Below, piece by piece: positions 54,817-64,000 of a stretch of 64,000 nt of DNA. The stretch is from an uncultured Roseovarius sp. Lineage in GTDB: Bacteria; Pseudomonadota; Alphaproteobacteria; Rhodobacterales; Rhodobacteraceae. The notes under the pieces were generated by a model that saw nothing but the letters and a program-made list of their open reading frames with translations, had not been told where the DNA came from and made no database searches. Positions within the stretch are counted from its first letter, which is position 1. Every line of letters begins with the position of its first letter. The stretch covers positions 248,001-312,000 of the forward strand of contig CANMBU010000002.1 in the NCBI GenBank assembly GCA_947496175.1, read 5' to 3'. A program made the position numbers and the translations under genes.

Positions 54817-55181
54817 GACGCCCGGCGGCGCTGACGCCAGAGTCCCGGCAAAACCCCTGCTGCAACCCCAACGGCATCCGCTATCCAGTCGGCCCACTCA
54901 CCAGAGCGTCCAAAACTTGGCTGGATGAGCTCAATCGCGGCGCCAAAGACAAGTGCAGACACGATCAGCTTGGGAATAAGCCGAGGCGCGGCAAAGCTCA
55001 GCGGAAGAACCAGCAAGGCAAAAGCCAGCGCATGGATCTGCTTGTCATTGAGCGGAAGCGATCCTTCACCTGGCCCAGATGACTTCAGAGTGCCCCAAAC
55101 GATCCCCAAGGCAATCAGCAGGGTCAAAGCCACCGCCCAGCGGGGCAGTGAGGGATGTGTCGATGCAATGGATTTATTCAT
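54813..55181 (-). CDS. VanZ-family small membrane protein
   Basis: This 122-residue protein has four predicted helices and the VanZ-like pattern LNDKQIHALAFALLVLPLSF, FGAAIELIQPSFGRSGEWADWIADAVGVAAG. The function is unknown despite the antibiotic-resistance name. The start at ATG 55181 gives the usual length; the upstream open frame has no similarity. Its TAA shares TTAA with the stop of the converging methyltransferase gene. Confidence 0.82.
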   Translation of the reverse strand: MNKSIASTHPSLPRWAVALTLLIALGIVWGTLKSSGPGEGSLPLNDKQIHALAFALLVLPLSFAAPRLIPKLIVSALVFGAAIELIQPSFGRSGEWADWIADAVGVAAGVLPGLWRQRRRAS

Positions 55182-55594
55182 TATTTTTCCTGTTACGGTA
55201 CCTTTATGCCAGGCACAATTCCTGCAACTCGATTTCACGTTTGCGGCGATAGCGGTAACATCGCATGTGCCATGTCGACCGGGTTTGCAAAGGTGTGAAA
55301 TCCTCTTGCCTGGGTGTTCCATACGGCAAGGAATCGCAAAAAAATGAGAAAACATGTGAAATTTTCGTGCATTAATTTTGCGCATTCGGTCGCATGCTGC
55401 CTAAGCATTTGAAAAGCAACAAAAACCTAAGGCGCACCTGAGGGTTCAACTGTCTTGCGAGGGACCAAAGGCTCTGCTACACCCCAGCCGAATTTGGGTG
55501 TTTCGTCAGTTACATCGTCAAAAACGCCCCCGGGGAGACTGCCAAGTAAGCCGTCTTGAACGTGAGCCGGGGCCAAAACTTCGGAAGGGTGGAC
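55182..55594. other. Intergenic region upstream of the ATP synthase operon
   Basis: These 413 bases contain no convincing gene. The left part is AT-rich (TGAGAAAACATGTGAAATTTT and ATTAATTTTGCGCAT near 55345-55385). The right part contains a candidate atp promoter at 55455-55483 and the atpH ribosome-binding site. No REP-like unit is present. Confidence 0.6.
55455..55483 (+). promoter_or_regulatory. Candidate promoter of atpHAGDC
   Basis: TTGCGA, a 17-base spacer, then TACACC, about 110 bases upstream of atpH. The -35 fits the CTTG-type seen in Rhodobacterales; the -10 keeps only the TA-A positions, so this is tentative. Confidence 0.4.
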
Positions 55595-56155
55595 GTGTCC
55601 GAACCAGCTTCGATCTCCTCTGGCATTGCCGAGCGCTATGCCACCGCCATTTTCGAGCTCTCCAAGGAAGCCAAATCGCTGGCGACGCTCGAAACCAACC
55701 TGACCGATCTAACCGCAGCTTTGAATGAAAGCGCTGATCTTCGTGATCTGATTTCCAGCCCGGTTCTCAGCCGTGCGGATCAGGGAAGCGCAATTTCAGC
55801 CGTTGCGGAAAAGATGGGCCTCGTTCCAGAATTGAAAAACGGTCTTGCATTGATGGCGTCCAAACGCCGTCTCTTTGTATTGCCGCAACTTGCGCGCCAA
55901 CTTGCAGATCGCATTGCTGAAGACAAAGGCGAAGTGACTGCAGATGTCACCAGCGCCGTTGCGCTTAGCGCTGCACAATCCAAGAAACTCGCCGCAACGC
56001 TGAAGAAAAGCGTGGGCAAGGACGTGAAAATCAATGCGACCGTCGATGAAAGCCTCATTGGCGGTCTTGTCGTTAAGGTGGGCTCGAAAATGATCGATAC
56101 CTCGATCGCCTCGCGCCTGAATTCCCTCCAGAATGCAATGAAAGAGGTCGGATAA
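55595..56155 (+). CDS. atpH: ATP synthase F1 delta subunit
   Basis: This 186-residue stator protein joins F1 to the peripheral stalk. It begins with [19 protein letters not shown] and ends in the family [24 protein letters not shown] motif. GTG 55595 after GGAAGGGTGG gives the usual length; an upstream frame extension of 13 codons is rejected. It opens the F1 operon. Confidence 0.95.
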   Translation: MSEPASISSGIAERYATAIFELSKEAKSLATLETNLTDLTAALNESADLRDLISSPVLSRADQGSAISAVAEKMGLVPELKNGLALMASKRRLFVLPQLARQLADRIAEDKGEVTADVTSAVALSAAQSKKLAATLKKSVGKDVKINATVDESLIGGLVVKVGSKMIDTSIASRLNSLQNAMKEVG

Positions 56156-57694
56156 ATGGGTATCCAAGCTGCAGAGATTTCTGCGATCCTAAAGGACCAG
56201 ATCAAGAATTTTGGCCAAGAGGCCGAAGTCGCCGAAGTGGGTCGCGTGTTGTCGGTTGGTGACGGTATCGCCCGTGTACACGGCCTTGATAACGTGCAGG
56301 CCGGTGAGCTTGTCGAGTTCCCAGGCAACATCATGGGCATGGCGCTCAACCTGGAAACAGACAATGTCGGCGTTGTGATCTTCGGCTCTGACCGCGACAT
56401 TAAAGAAGGGGACACCGTCAAGCGCACCAAGTCCATCGTGGACGTGCCAATCGGTGACGAACTTCTTGGCCGCGTTGTGGACGGCCTGGGCAACCCGCTG
56501 GACGGCAAGGGCCCGATCAAAACAAAGAAACGCGGCATTGCGGACAGCAAAGCCCCCGGCATCATCCCACGGAAATCCGTACATGAGCCAATGGCAACCG
56601 GTCTGAAATCCGTTGACGCGATGATCCCGATTGGCCGTGGCCAGCGCGAGCTGATCATTGGCGACCGCCAAACTGGTAAAACAGCCGTCGCTCTCGACGC
56701 CATGCTGAACCAGAAGGTCTATAACGATGCTGCAGGCGACGACGAGGGCAAGAAGCTCTATTGCGTCTACGTTGCTGTGGGCCAGAAACGCTCCACCGTG
56801 GCGCAGTTGGTTAAAAAACTCGAAGAGGCGGGCGCGATGGAATACTCCATCGTTGTGGCCGCGACTGCGTCCGACCCGGCACCGATGCAGTTCCTTGCGC
56901 CATACTCCGCCACAGCGATGGCTGAGCATTTCCGCGACAATGGCCGTCATGCTCTGATCGTGTATGATGACCTGTCCAAGCAGGCTGTGGCCTATCGCCA
57001 GATGTCCCTGCTTCTGCGTCGTCCACCCGGTCGTGAAGCCTATCCTGGTGACGTGTTCTACCTCCACTCCCGTCTTCTGGAGCGGTCTGCGAAACTGAAC
57101 GAGGACAATGGTGCGGGCTCTCTGACGGCTTTGCCGATCATTGAAACCCAAGGCGGCGACGTGTCGGCCTTTATTCCAACCAACGTGATCTCGATCACCG
57201 ATGGACAGATCTTCCTTGAAACGGAACTCTTCTACCAGGGTATCCGCCCGGCTGTGAACACTGGTCTGTCGGTGTCTCGTGTGGGATCATCGGCGCAAAC
57301 CAACGCGATGAAATCGGTTGCCGGTCCGGTGAAACTTTCGCTTGCGCAGTATCGTGAGATGGCGGCCTTTGCGCAGTTCGGCTCTGACCTTGATGCCGCA
57401 ACCCAGCAGCTTCTGAACCGGGGCGCGCGTCTCACAGAGCTGATGAAGCAGCCTCAGTATTCGCCTCTGACCAATGCTGAAATCGTCTGCATGATCTACG
57501 CCGGCGTGAATGGCTACCTCGACAAGATCGAGGTCAATCAGGTGGGTCGTTTTGAAGCGGGTGTTCTCAATCACCTGCGCTCCAAGCACCAGGGCTTGCT
57601 CGACATGATCACCAATGAAGACCCCAAAATTAAGGGTGACGCAGAGGATAAGATCAAAGCCGCGCTGGACGAATTCGCCGCTGACTTCGCATAA
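56156..57694 (+). CDS. atpA: ATP synthase F1 alpha subunit
   Basis: This 512-residue noncatalytic nucleotide-binding subunit has Walker A GDRQTGKT at 169-176, the Walker B region [18 protein letters not shown] and the arginine-finger region in [11 protein letters not shown]. It starts immediately after the atpH stop codon. Confidence 0.98.
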   Translation: MGIQAAEISAILKDQIKNFGQEAEVAEVGRVLSVGDGIARVHGLDNVQAGELVEFPGNIMGMALNLETDNVGVVIFGSDRDIKEGDTVKRTKSIVDVPIGDELLGRVVDGLGNPLDGKGPIKTKKRGIADSKAPGIIPRKSVHEPMATGLKSVDAMIPIGRGQRELIIGDRQTGKTAVALDAMLNQKVYNDAAGDDEGKKLYCVYVAVGQKRSTVAQLVKKLEEAGAMEYSIVVAATASDPAPMQFLAPYSATAMAEHFRDNGRHALIVYDDLSKQAVAYRQMSLLLRRPPGREAYPGDVFYLHSRLLERSAKLNEDNGAGSLTALPIIETQGGDVSAFIPTNVISITDGQIFLETELFYQGIRPAVNTGLSVSRVGSSAQTNAMKSVAGPVKLSLAQYREMAAFAQFGSDLDAATQQLLNRGARLTELMKQPQYSPLTNAEIVCMIYAGVNGYLDKIEVNQVGRFEAGVLNHLRSKHQGLLDMITNEDPKIKGDAEDKIKAALDEFAADFA

Positions 57695-57708
57695 GGAGAG
57701 ACGAGGCA

Positions 57709-58587
57709 ATGCCAAGTCTTAAGGACCTTAAAACAAGGATCGAGTCGGTCAAATCGACCCGCAAGATCACCAAGGCCATGCAAATGGTGGCCGCCGCAAA
57801 ACTGCGGCGCGCGCAGGAGGCGGCAGAGATGTCGCGCCCCTACACAGAGCGGTTCAACCATGTGATGGGCAAGCTTGCCGCATCCGTGGGCGACAGTGAA
57901 AGCGCGCCAAAGTTGCTGCGCGGCACAGGCGATGACAAAGTGCATCTGCTGGTTGTCATGACAGCCGAGCGCGGTCTGTGTGGTGGTTTCAACGGCAACA
58001 TTGCCCGGATGGCCCGTCAGGAAGCAGAAAAGCTTATGGCTGAGGGCAAGACGGTCAAAGTGATTACAGTCGGCAAGAAGGGCCGGGATGCGATAAAACG
58101 CGATCTGGCCGATACCTTCATTGACCATGTCGATCTGACGGCTGTGCGCAATGTGGGGTATTCAGATGCACAGGCCATCGCGCAGAACCTCTTGGACCGC
58201 TTTGATGCAGGTGAGTTTGACGTCGCCAAGATCTTCTACTCGAAGTTCCAGAACGTTGTGACGCAAATCCCGACGATGCATCAGGTGATCCCTGCTGATT
58301 TCGCGGCTGAAGAAGGTGCGGAAGACGATAGCGCCTTCTACGACTTTGAGCCGGATGAAGAGGCGATCCTGCGCGATCTGCTGCCACGTGGGGTGGCAAC
58401 TGCCATCTTCAGCGGTCTGCTGGAAAACGGCGCCTCCGAGCAGGGCGCGCGGATGTCCGCGATGGACAACGCGACCCGCAACGCAGGTGAGATGATCGAC
58501 AAACTGACCATTCAGTTCAACCGCTCACGCCAGGCCGTGATCACCAATGAACTGATCGAAATTATTTCGGGCGCGGAAGCGCTCTAA
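57709..58587 (+). CDS. atpG: ATP synthase F1 gamma subunit
   Basis: This 292-residue central shaft has the N-terminal helix [30 protein letters not shown] and the C-terminal helix [14 protein letters not shown], with [15 protein letters not shown], which form the rotor coiled coil. An AAGGAGAG site precedes the ATG. The length is normal. Confidence 0.97.
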   Translation: MPSLKDLKTRIESVKSTRKITKAMQMVAAAKLRRAQEAAEMSRPYTERFNHVMGKLAASVGDSESAPKLLRGTGDDKVHLLVVMTAERGLCGGFNGNIARMARQEAEKLMAEGKTVKVITVGKKGRDAIKRDLADTFIDHVDLTAVRNVGYSDAQAIAQNLLDRFDAGEFDVAKIFYSKFQNVVTQIPTMHQVIPADFAAEEGAEDDSAFYDFEPDEEAILRDLLPRGVATAIFSGLLENGASEQGARMSAMDNATRNAGEMIDKLTIQFNRSRQAVITNELIEIISGAEAL

Positions 58588-60030
<1,443 letters not shown>

Positions 60031-60034
60031 TGTT

Positions 60035-60059
60035 GTGGTGGGGTGAAACCCCACCCTAC
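60035..60059 (-). repeat. REP-like palindrome in the atpD-atpC spacer
   Basis: GTGGTGGGGT-GAA-ACCCCACCCTAC starts 5 bases after the atpD stop. On the minus strand it has the GTAGGGTGGGG head. The stem is perfect over 8 bases and will form in the atp messenger. Confidence 0.87.
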
Positions 60060-60073
60060 GAATTTTATCCGGG

Positions 60074-60096
60074 TGTAGGGTGGGCTTCCAACCCAT
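60074..60096 (+). repeat. Second, decayed REP-like unit in the atpD-atpC spacer
   Basis: GTAGGGTGGG-CTTCCAA-CCCATC keeps the GTAGGGTGGG head but only a 5-6 base stem. It faces the unit at 60035 tail to tail and ends 12 bases before the atpC ribosome-binding site. Confidence 0.7.
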
Positions 60097-60121
60097 CTTC
60101 CACCCAAAAGGAAGAAAGCAA

Positions 60122-60547
60122 ATGGCTGATACATTGCAATTCGATCTGGTAAGCCCTGAGCGGCTTCTGGCGTCGGTCGAGGCCACCGAAGTGCAAATCC
60201 CCGGTGCCGAAGGCGACATGACCGCCATGCCGGATCACGCGCCGCTGATCACAACCTTACGCCCTGGCATACTGAAAGTTTCCAGCGCGAGCGGTGACAG
60301 TGAGTACGTGGTCACTGGTGGGTTCGCAGAGATCAATGCTGAGTCGATCTCGGTTCTGGCCGAACAGGCCGTGCCGCGCGATGAGATGACACAGGAAGAC
60401 TTCAAGGCCATGGTCGATGCTGCAACGGATCGTCTGGCAAAGTCGCAGGAAACCTATGTCAATGAGCCTGGCCCAGTGGATGAGGCAGCGAAGCTGCTTG
60501 CTGACATGGTGGCTATGGGGGATGAAATCGGCCTAAGCGCCAACTGA
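60122..60547 (+). CDS. atpC: ATP synthase F1 epsilon subunit
   Basis: This 141-residue protein has the beta-sandwich start [40 protein letters not shown] and the [20 protein letters not shown] part. The C-terminal helical arm is short, and the last 20 residues are acidic. AAAAGGAAG precedes the ATG. It is the last gene of the operon. Confidence 0.95.
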   Translation: MADTLQFDLVSPERLLASVEATEVQIPGAEGDMTAMPDHAPLITTLRPGILKVSSASGDSEYVVTGGFAEINAESISVLAEQAVPRDEMTQEDFKAMVDAATDRLAKSQETYVNEPGPVDEAAKLLADMVAMGDEIGLSAN

Positions 60548-60569
60548 TTTCGGTTATATTTTTTGGTCG

Positions 60570-60605
60570 AAAGGGGCTCGTTCAGACGGGCCCTTTTCTT
60601 TTTTG
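60570..60605 (+). terminator. Rho-independent terminator of the atp operon
   Basis: AAAGGGGCTCG, a TTCAGA loop, CGGGCCCTTTT and then CTTTTTT, 22 bases past the atpC stop. The stem is complete when two G-U pairs are allowed. Confidence 0.88.
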
Positions 60606-60665
60606 TTTCGCAATTTCGCCTCAAAGGCGTATTACAGACGATGCGTTTAGTGTGTGTGCGGCCAA

Positions 60666-61016
60666 ATGAAATACCTTGTGAATCAAACCATTGGCATCGA
60701 ACAAGGCGACGATGCGCTGTTCTCGGATTACGAGGACGGCGGCGATATGTGGACCGGCCAGGGTCCCCGCAAACGTGCAAAGTCCGTACGCTTCAAGACA
60801 CCATTCAAGGATGCGCCCAGCGTTCAGGTGAGCTTGTCGATGTGGGATATGGACAGCGCCACCAACGCCCGTGCGGATGTAAGTGCAGAAAAGATTACCG
60901 AAACAGGTTTTGATGCTGTTTTCAGAACATGGGGCGACACCCGCGTCGCGCGCGCGCGCATCAGGTGGATGGCCATCGGCGCTGTCGCTCATGAAGATGA
61001 TTGGGAACTTTACTGA
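60666..61016 (+). CDS. H-type lectin-domain protein
   Basis: This 116-residue protein has no signal peptide. The H-lectin domain covers roughly residues 35-112, with FKTPFKDAPSVQVSLSMWDMD, ARADVSAEKITETGFDAVFRTW and RVARARIRWMAIG. This domain binds galactose/GalNAc in snail and Dictyostelium lectins. It stands alone after the atp terminator. The start is taken at ATG 60666; the ribosome-binding site is poor. Confidence 0.82.
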   Translation: MKYLVNQTIGIEQGDDALFSDYEDGGDMWTGQGPRKRAKSVRFKTPFKDAPSVQVSLSMWDMDSATNARADVSAEKITETGFDAVFRTWGDTRVARARIRWMAIGAVAHEDDWELY

Positions 61017-61023
61017 GGATTTT

Positions 61024-61057
61024 CGCCTCCGGCGGGGATATTTACAGCAAGAAGAAA
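61024..61057 (+). repeat. Convergent-end element, best copy
   Basis: CGCCTCCGGCGGGGATATTT followed by ACAGCAAGAAGAAA begins 8 bases after the H-lectin stop, in an 85-base gap to the converging prs gene. CGCC-TC-CGGCG forms a small stem, and ATATTT with an A-rich tail follows. The same pattern occurs at 27444 and, weaker, at 14391. Confidence 0.65.
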
Positions 61058-61101
61058 CGGGAAAGGCGCTTCTTTCTTGTTTCAAATACCCAAATACCCG
61101 G

Positions 61102-62118
61102 CTACGTCCCGAACTGCCCTTCGTAGATCGGCTCCAGCGTCGGTGTCTCAAAAAGTGAAGAGACGGACGTGCCGTTCCAGATATTCAGAATCGCCTGCGC
61201 GAACACTGGAGCGGTGCGAATAATGCGGATGTTCGGCGTGTTTTTGACCGCTTCGGTAGGGGCGATGGTGTCGGTGATCACCATGGACTTCAGAACCGAG
61301 TTGGTGATCCGCTCCACCGCTGGCCCCGAGAGTACCCCGTGCGTGGTATAGGCGTGGACTTCCTTTGCGCCGTTGTCCAATAGCACCTGCGCCGCTTTAC
61401 ACATGGTGCCCGCCGTGTCGCACATATCATCCACAATCACACAAATCTTGTCGCTCACATCCCCGATGACAGTCATCTCCGCCACTTCGCCCGGCTTCTC
61501 GCGGCGCTTATCCACGATGCTGAGCGGCGCATTGATGCGTTTGGCCAATTCGCGGGCTCTCGCCACACCGCCCACATCGGGGGAGACGATCATCACATCG
61601 CCGATCTGCTCGCGAAATTGCGTCACGATATCGAGGGCAAAGACCGGGGAGGCATAGAGGTTGTCCACCGGAATATCGAAAAAGCCCTGAATTTGTGCCG
61701 CATGCAGATCCATGGTCAAGACGCGCTCAATGCCCGCCTCAACGATCATATTTGCCACTAGCTTGGCTGAAATGGGCGTGCGGGCCTTGGTGCGGCGATC
61801 CTGACGGGCATAGCCGAAATAAGGGATCACCGCCGTGATGCGCCGGGCCGAAGAGCGCCGCAGCGCATCGGCCATAATGAGCAATTCCATAAGGTTGTCA
61901 TTGGCCGGGTTCGAAGTGGGCTGGATGATGAACATATCCTCGCCGCGCACATTCTCAAAAACTTCGACGAAGATCTCACCGTCGTTAAACCGCTCCACCC
62001 GCGCATCCACGAGCTCCATGGCGACGCCTCGGTGCATCGACATGCGCTTGGCGATGCCTTGCGCCAATGGCATATTGGCATTGCCGGAAATAAGCTTTGG
62101 TTCTTGAGAAAGCGGCAT
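61102..62118 (-). CDS. prs: Ribose-phosphate pyrophosphokinase
   Basis: This 338-residue enzyme makes PRPP from ribose-5-phosphate and ATP. It shows [30 protein letters not shown], the metal-binding [15 protein letters not shown] and the PRPP loop [15 protein letters not shown]-like segment ([12 protein letters not shown]). The open frame extends 123 codons upstream, but ATG 62118 with GGAGGGG nearby fits the family. Confidence 0.95.
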   Translation of the reverse strand: MPLSQEPKLISGNANMPLAQGIAKRMSMHRGVAMELVDARVERFNDGEIFVEVFENVRGEDMFIIQPTSNPANDNLMELLIMADALRRSSARRITAVIPYFGYARQDRRTKARTPISAKLVANMIVEAGIERVLTMDLHAAQIQGFFDIPVDNLYASPVFALDIVTQFREQIGDVMIVSPDVGGVARARELAKRINAPLSIVDKRREKPGEVAEMTVIGDVSDKICVIVDDMCDTAGTMCKAAQVLLDNGAKEVHAYTTHGVLSGPAVERITNSVLKSMVITDTIAPTEAVKNTPNIRIIRTAPVFAQAILNIWNGTSVSSLFETPTLEPIYEGQFGT

Positions 62119-62235
62119 GTGCGGACCCCTCCGTTCAGCATGCAAGTGCAGCAGACATGACAGAATCATGCCGTTGACACCGCTTAACACGGGCTTACCG
62201 TCAGGCAAAGCAATGCCTTGGAAGGATCGCCCAAA

Positions 62236-62835
62236 ATGGCCCATATCGATTACTATTTTGCCACGCTCTCGCCCTATGCCTACCTCGCAGGTGACCGGTT
62301 GGAGAGATTGGCCGAAAAACACAACGCGACAATCACCTACAAACCGCTCGACATTCTGGCGCTTTTTGCGCGCACCGGAGGCACGCCGCCAAAGGACCGC
62401 CATGTCAGCCGTCAGGAATGGCGCGCCCAGGAGATGCCGCGCCAGGCGCGCAAACTTGGTATGCCACTTAATCTCAAACCGGCCCATTGGCCGACAAACG
62501 CCGCCCCATCTTCCTACGCCATTATTGCGGCGCAGAACGCGGACGGTGGCGATCTGGGCCTGCTGTGCCGCCTCTTTTTAACAGCGGTTTGGGCCGAAGA
62601 GCGCGACATTGCAGAAGACGCTGTGGTGCGGGATTGCCTTGAAAGGGCGGGCTTTGATCCGGCTCTTGCCGATAGCGGTTTGCTCACAGGCGCGAAAACT
62701 TATGCGCAGAACCTCGAAGATGCGGTCAAGGCGAATGTTTTCGGCTCGCCTTTTTATGTCATCGACACCGGACAGAGCTTTTGGGGCCAGGACCGGCTTG
62801 ACGACATTGATCTGCACTTGTCGGGCAAGCTTTAG
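62236..62835 (+). CDS. 2-hydroxychromene-2-carboxylate isomerase-family protein
   Basis: This 199-residue DsbA/kappa-GST-fold protein has [15 protein letters not shown], where a serine replaces the redox cysteine as in glutathione-dependent isomerases. It also has the cis-proline region [21 protein letters not shown]. It is named for the naphthalene-degradation enzyme but is common in genomes without that pathway. It is followed after 10 bases by the DUF2177 gene. Confidence 0.87.
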   Translation: MAHIDYYFATLSPYAYLAGDRLERLAEKHNATITYKPLDILALFARTGGTPPKDRHVSRQEWRAQEMPRQARKLGMPLNLKPAHWPTNAAPSSYAIIAAQNADGGDLGLLCRLFLTAVWAEERDIAEDAVVRDCLERAGFDPALADSGLLTGAKTYAQNLEDAVKANVFGSPFYVIDTGQSFWGQDRLDDIDLHLSGKL

Positions 62836-62845
62836 GAGCCATTTC

Positions 62846-63259
62846 ATGACACTGGTCATTCTCTATGGCGCCACATTCATTGTGTTTCTTGGGCTGGATT
62901 ACTTCGGTCTAAGTTATATCGTGAAGCCTGTTTTTGAAAAAGACGTAGGCCCGGTGCTGCGCGACAGCATATTGATTGGTCCAGCTTTGGTGTTCTACGC
63001 CTTTTATATCGCCGTTTTGCTGTGGTTTGTAAGCTGGCCTGCGCTCCAGAACGGGCACTCTCTCATCTGGGTATTTGGATCGGCTGCGCTTTTGGGGGCG
63101 ATGGCCTATGGGACCTATGAGTTCACAAACCTGGCAACGATCAAAGGCTGGACCTGGCGCATGGTGATGACCGATCTTGTCTGGGGCACATTCCTGACCG
63201 GAACGGCCGCCACGGTGGGCGTGTTGATTACACGAACCTTGGCGCCGCCGGGTACTTAG
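62846..63259 (+). CDS. DUF2177-family membrane protein
   Basis: This 137-residue protein has four predicted helices. It starts with ILYGATFIVFLGLDYFGL and contains GAMAYGTYEFTNLATIKGW and DLVWGTFLTGTAAT, the family pattern. The function is unknown. A TAGGAG site precedes the ATG. The TAG shares TTAG with the stop of the converging aldolase gene. Confidence 0.87.
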   Translation: MTLVILYGATFIVFLGLDYFGLSYIVKPVFEKDVGPVLRDSILIGPALVFYAFYIAVLLWFVSWPALQNGHSLIWVFGSAALLGAMAYGTYEFTNLATIKGWTWRMVMTDLVWGTFLTGTAATVGVLITRTLAPPGT

Positions 63260-64000
63260 CTCTTGGCCAAAGCGATGAACTGATCGATTTGCGCCTCTGT
63301 GATTGACCAGTCACACACGCACCGCATCAAAAGCGGCTCATCTGGGTGGCCCGTCTCCAGGGGCCCTTCAAACAGGCCATAGATTGCGCCGCCCGCGTGC
63401 AGGCGCTGATGCGCGGCGCGGGGCAGGCGGGCAAAGATCATGTTGGCTTGCGGCTCGGCGGTGAAGTCGCATCCCTCAACATCGCGCAGACCAGCGACCA
63501 AACGCGCCGCGTTTGCATTGGCCTGTGTCGCCGCCTCTCGCCAGGCATCATTTTCGAGATATCCCAGCATTTGGGCCGCCAGATACCGGTTCTTTGAAAA
63601 CAAATGTCCCCCGCGCTTGCGCCGCAGTTCCAGTTCCCATTTCTTTTCGGGATCAAAGATCACCACGGCCTCAACGCCCAGACACCCGTTCTTGCTGGCC
63701 CCAAAGGACACCGCGTCGATGCCAGCCTTGTGGCTCATCTCGGTGGCACTGCATCCCAAGGCTATACAGGCATTGGCAAACCGCGCCCCGTCCAGATGAA
63801 CTTTGAGACCAGCCTCATGAGCCACATCGCTCAGCGCGCGCAGCTCATCCAGTGTATAAAGCTGTCCCAGCTCCGTTACTTGGGTCAGTGATACAGGCCC
63901 GGCCTGCGAAGCATGGACATCCCCCTTGGGCAAGGCGGCAATCGCCGCCTCAAGATGCGTCGGCGTCATCTTATCCCGTTCCCCCGCCAGCGTCAGACGC
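63256..64000 (-). CDS. ltaE: Low-specificity L-threonine aldolase, 3' part
   Basis: The frame runs off the right edge, so the N-terminal third is missing. The visible 248 residues include VSLTQVTELGQLY, LDGARFANA (PLP-binding aspartate), and the PLP lysine in VSFGASKNGCLG. The enzyme cleaves threonine and allo-threonine to glycine and acetaldehyde. An internal ATG at 63969 is not a likely start because family similarity continues upstream of it (RLTLAGERDK). Confidence 0.9.
   Translation of the reverse strand, partial: RLTLAGERDKMTPTHLEAAIAALPKGDVHASQAGPVSLTQVTELGQLYTLDELRALSDVAHEAGLKVHLDGARFANACIALGCSATEMSHKAGIDAVSFGASKNGCLGVEAVVIFDPEKKWELELRRKRGGHLFSKNRYLAAQMLGYLENDAWREAATQANANAARLVAGLRDVEGCDFTAEPQANMIFARLPRAAHQRLHAGGAIYGLFEGPLETGHPDEPLLMRCVCDWSITEAQIDQFIALAKS

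Overview
The window looks like a chromosomal segment of an alphaproteobacterium of the Rhodobacterales (Roseobacter group). This is inferred from a GC-rich base composition, gene families typical of that group (DUF2948, UPF0262, DUF2125, stand-alone Hint proteins) and familiar gene orders: F1 ATP synthase atpHAGDC without F0 genes, mreBCD-mrdA-rodA, murA-DUF2948-hisD-UPF0262-phosphatase, and hisC-prephenate dehydrogenase-extensin. Most of it is core housekeeping DNA with short intergenic gaps. No prophage, CRISPR array, rRNA operon or complete insertion sequence was seen.

Layout. 1-5.4 kb (+): a translationally coupled catabolic cluster with the tail of an MttB-family methyltransferase, a hydroxyproline-betaine-epimerase-like enolase, a P450, two SDRs and an FAD amine oxidase; it probably degrades a betaine or amine. 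5.4-8.5 kb: a REP-like palindrome cluster, then a copA-cueR copper operon with a recognisable MerR-type promoter. 8.5-11.6 kb (-): an acyl-CoA ligase/phosphotransferase/thioesterase operon. 11.7-16.1 kb: rpe-gph, an M20 peptidase and panBC. 16.4-20.1 kb: a secreted unknown protein coupled to a YcaQ-type DNA glycosylase, an isochorismatase-like hydrolase, an SDR and a small membrane protein. 20.2-24.4 kb: gmd, a fcl/colC-like gene and colD (nucleotide-sugar, probably GDP-colitose), convergent with kdsD. 24.4-28.4 kb: trhO, pncA, a UDG-like gene, an SseB-domain protein and a hydroxyacid reductase. 28.4-34.1 kb (-): the cell-elongation operon. 34.4-39.9 kb: tRNA-Thr, a 52-residue protein, murA, DUF2948, hisD, a broken REP-associated transposase (RAYT), UPF0262, a phosphatase and a SnoaL-like protein. 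39.9-47.7 kb: GNAT, racemase, Hint protein, rpsD, hisC, prephenate dehydrogenase, extensin lipoprotein, DUF2125 and ChaC. 47.8-50.6 kb: a MotA/ExbB plus MotB/OmpA-like motor pair of unknown role. 50.7-55.2 kb: clpA, gloB, a methyltransferase and VanZ. 55.6-60.5 kb: atpHAGDC. 60.7-64 kb: H-type lectin, prs, an isomerase, DUF2177 and a truncated threonine aldolase.

The most distinctive signals lie outside the ordinary genes. First, a family of GTAGGGTGGG-type palindromes surrounds a RAYT gene; one copy sits exactly where that gene loses its reading frame, and two more lie inside the ATP synthase operon. Second, the eleven convergent gene pairs end in a few recurring ways: four share one YTAR tetranucleotide as both stop codons, and three carry a recurring element with a GGATATTT-like core followed by AAGAAGAA. 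Third, the coupled betaine/P450 cluster and the motor-like pair are the best candidates for undescribed biochemistry.
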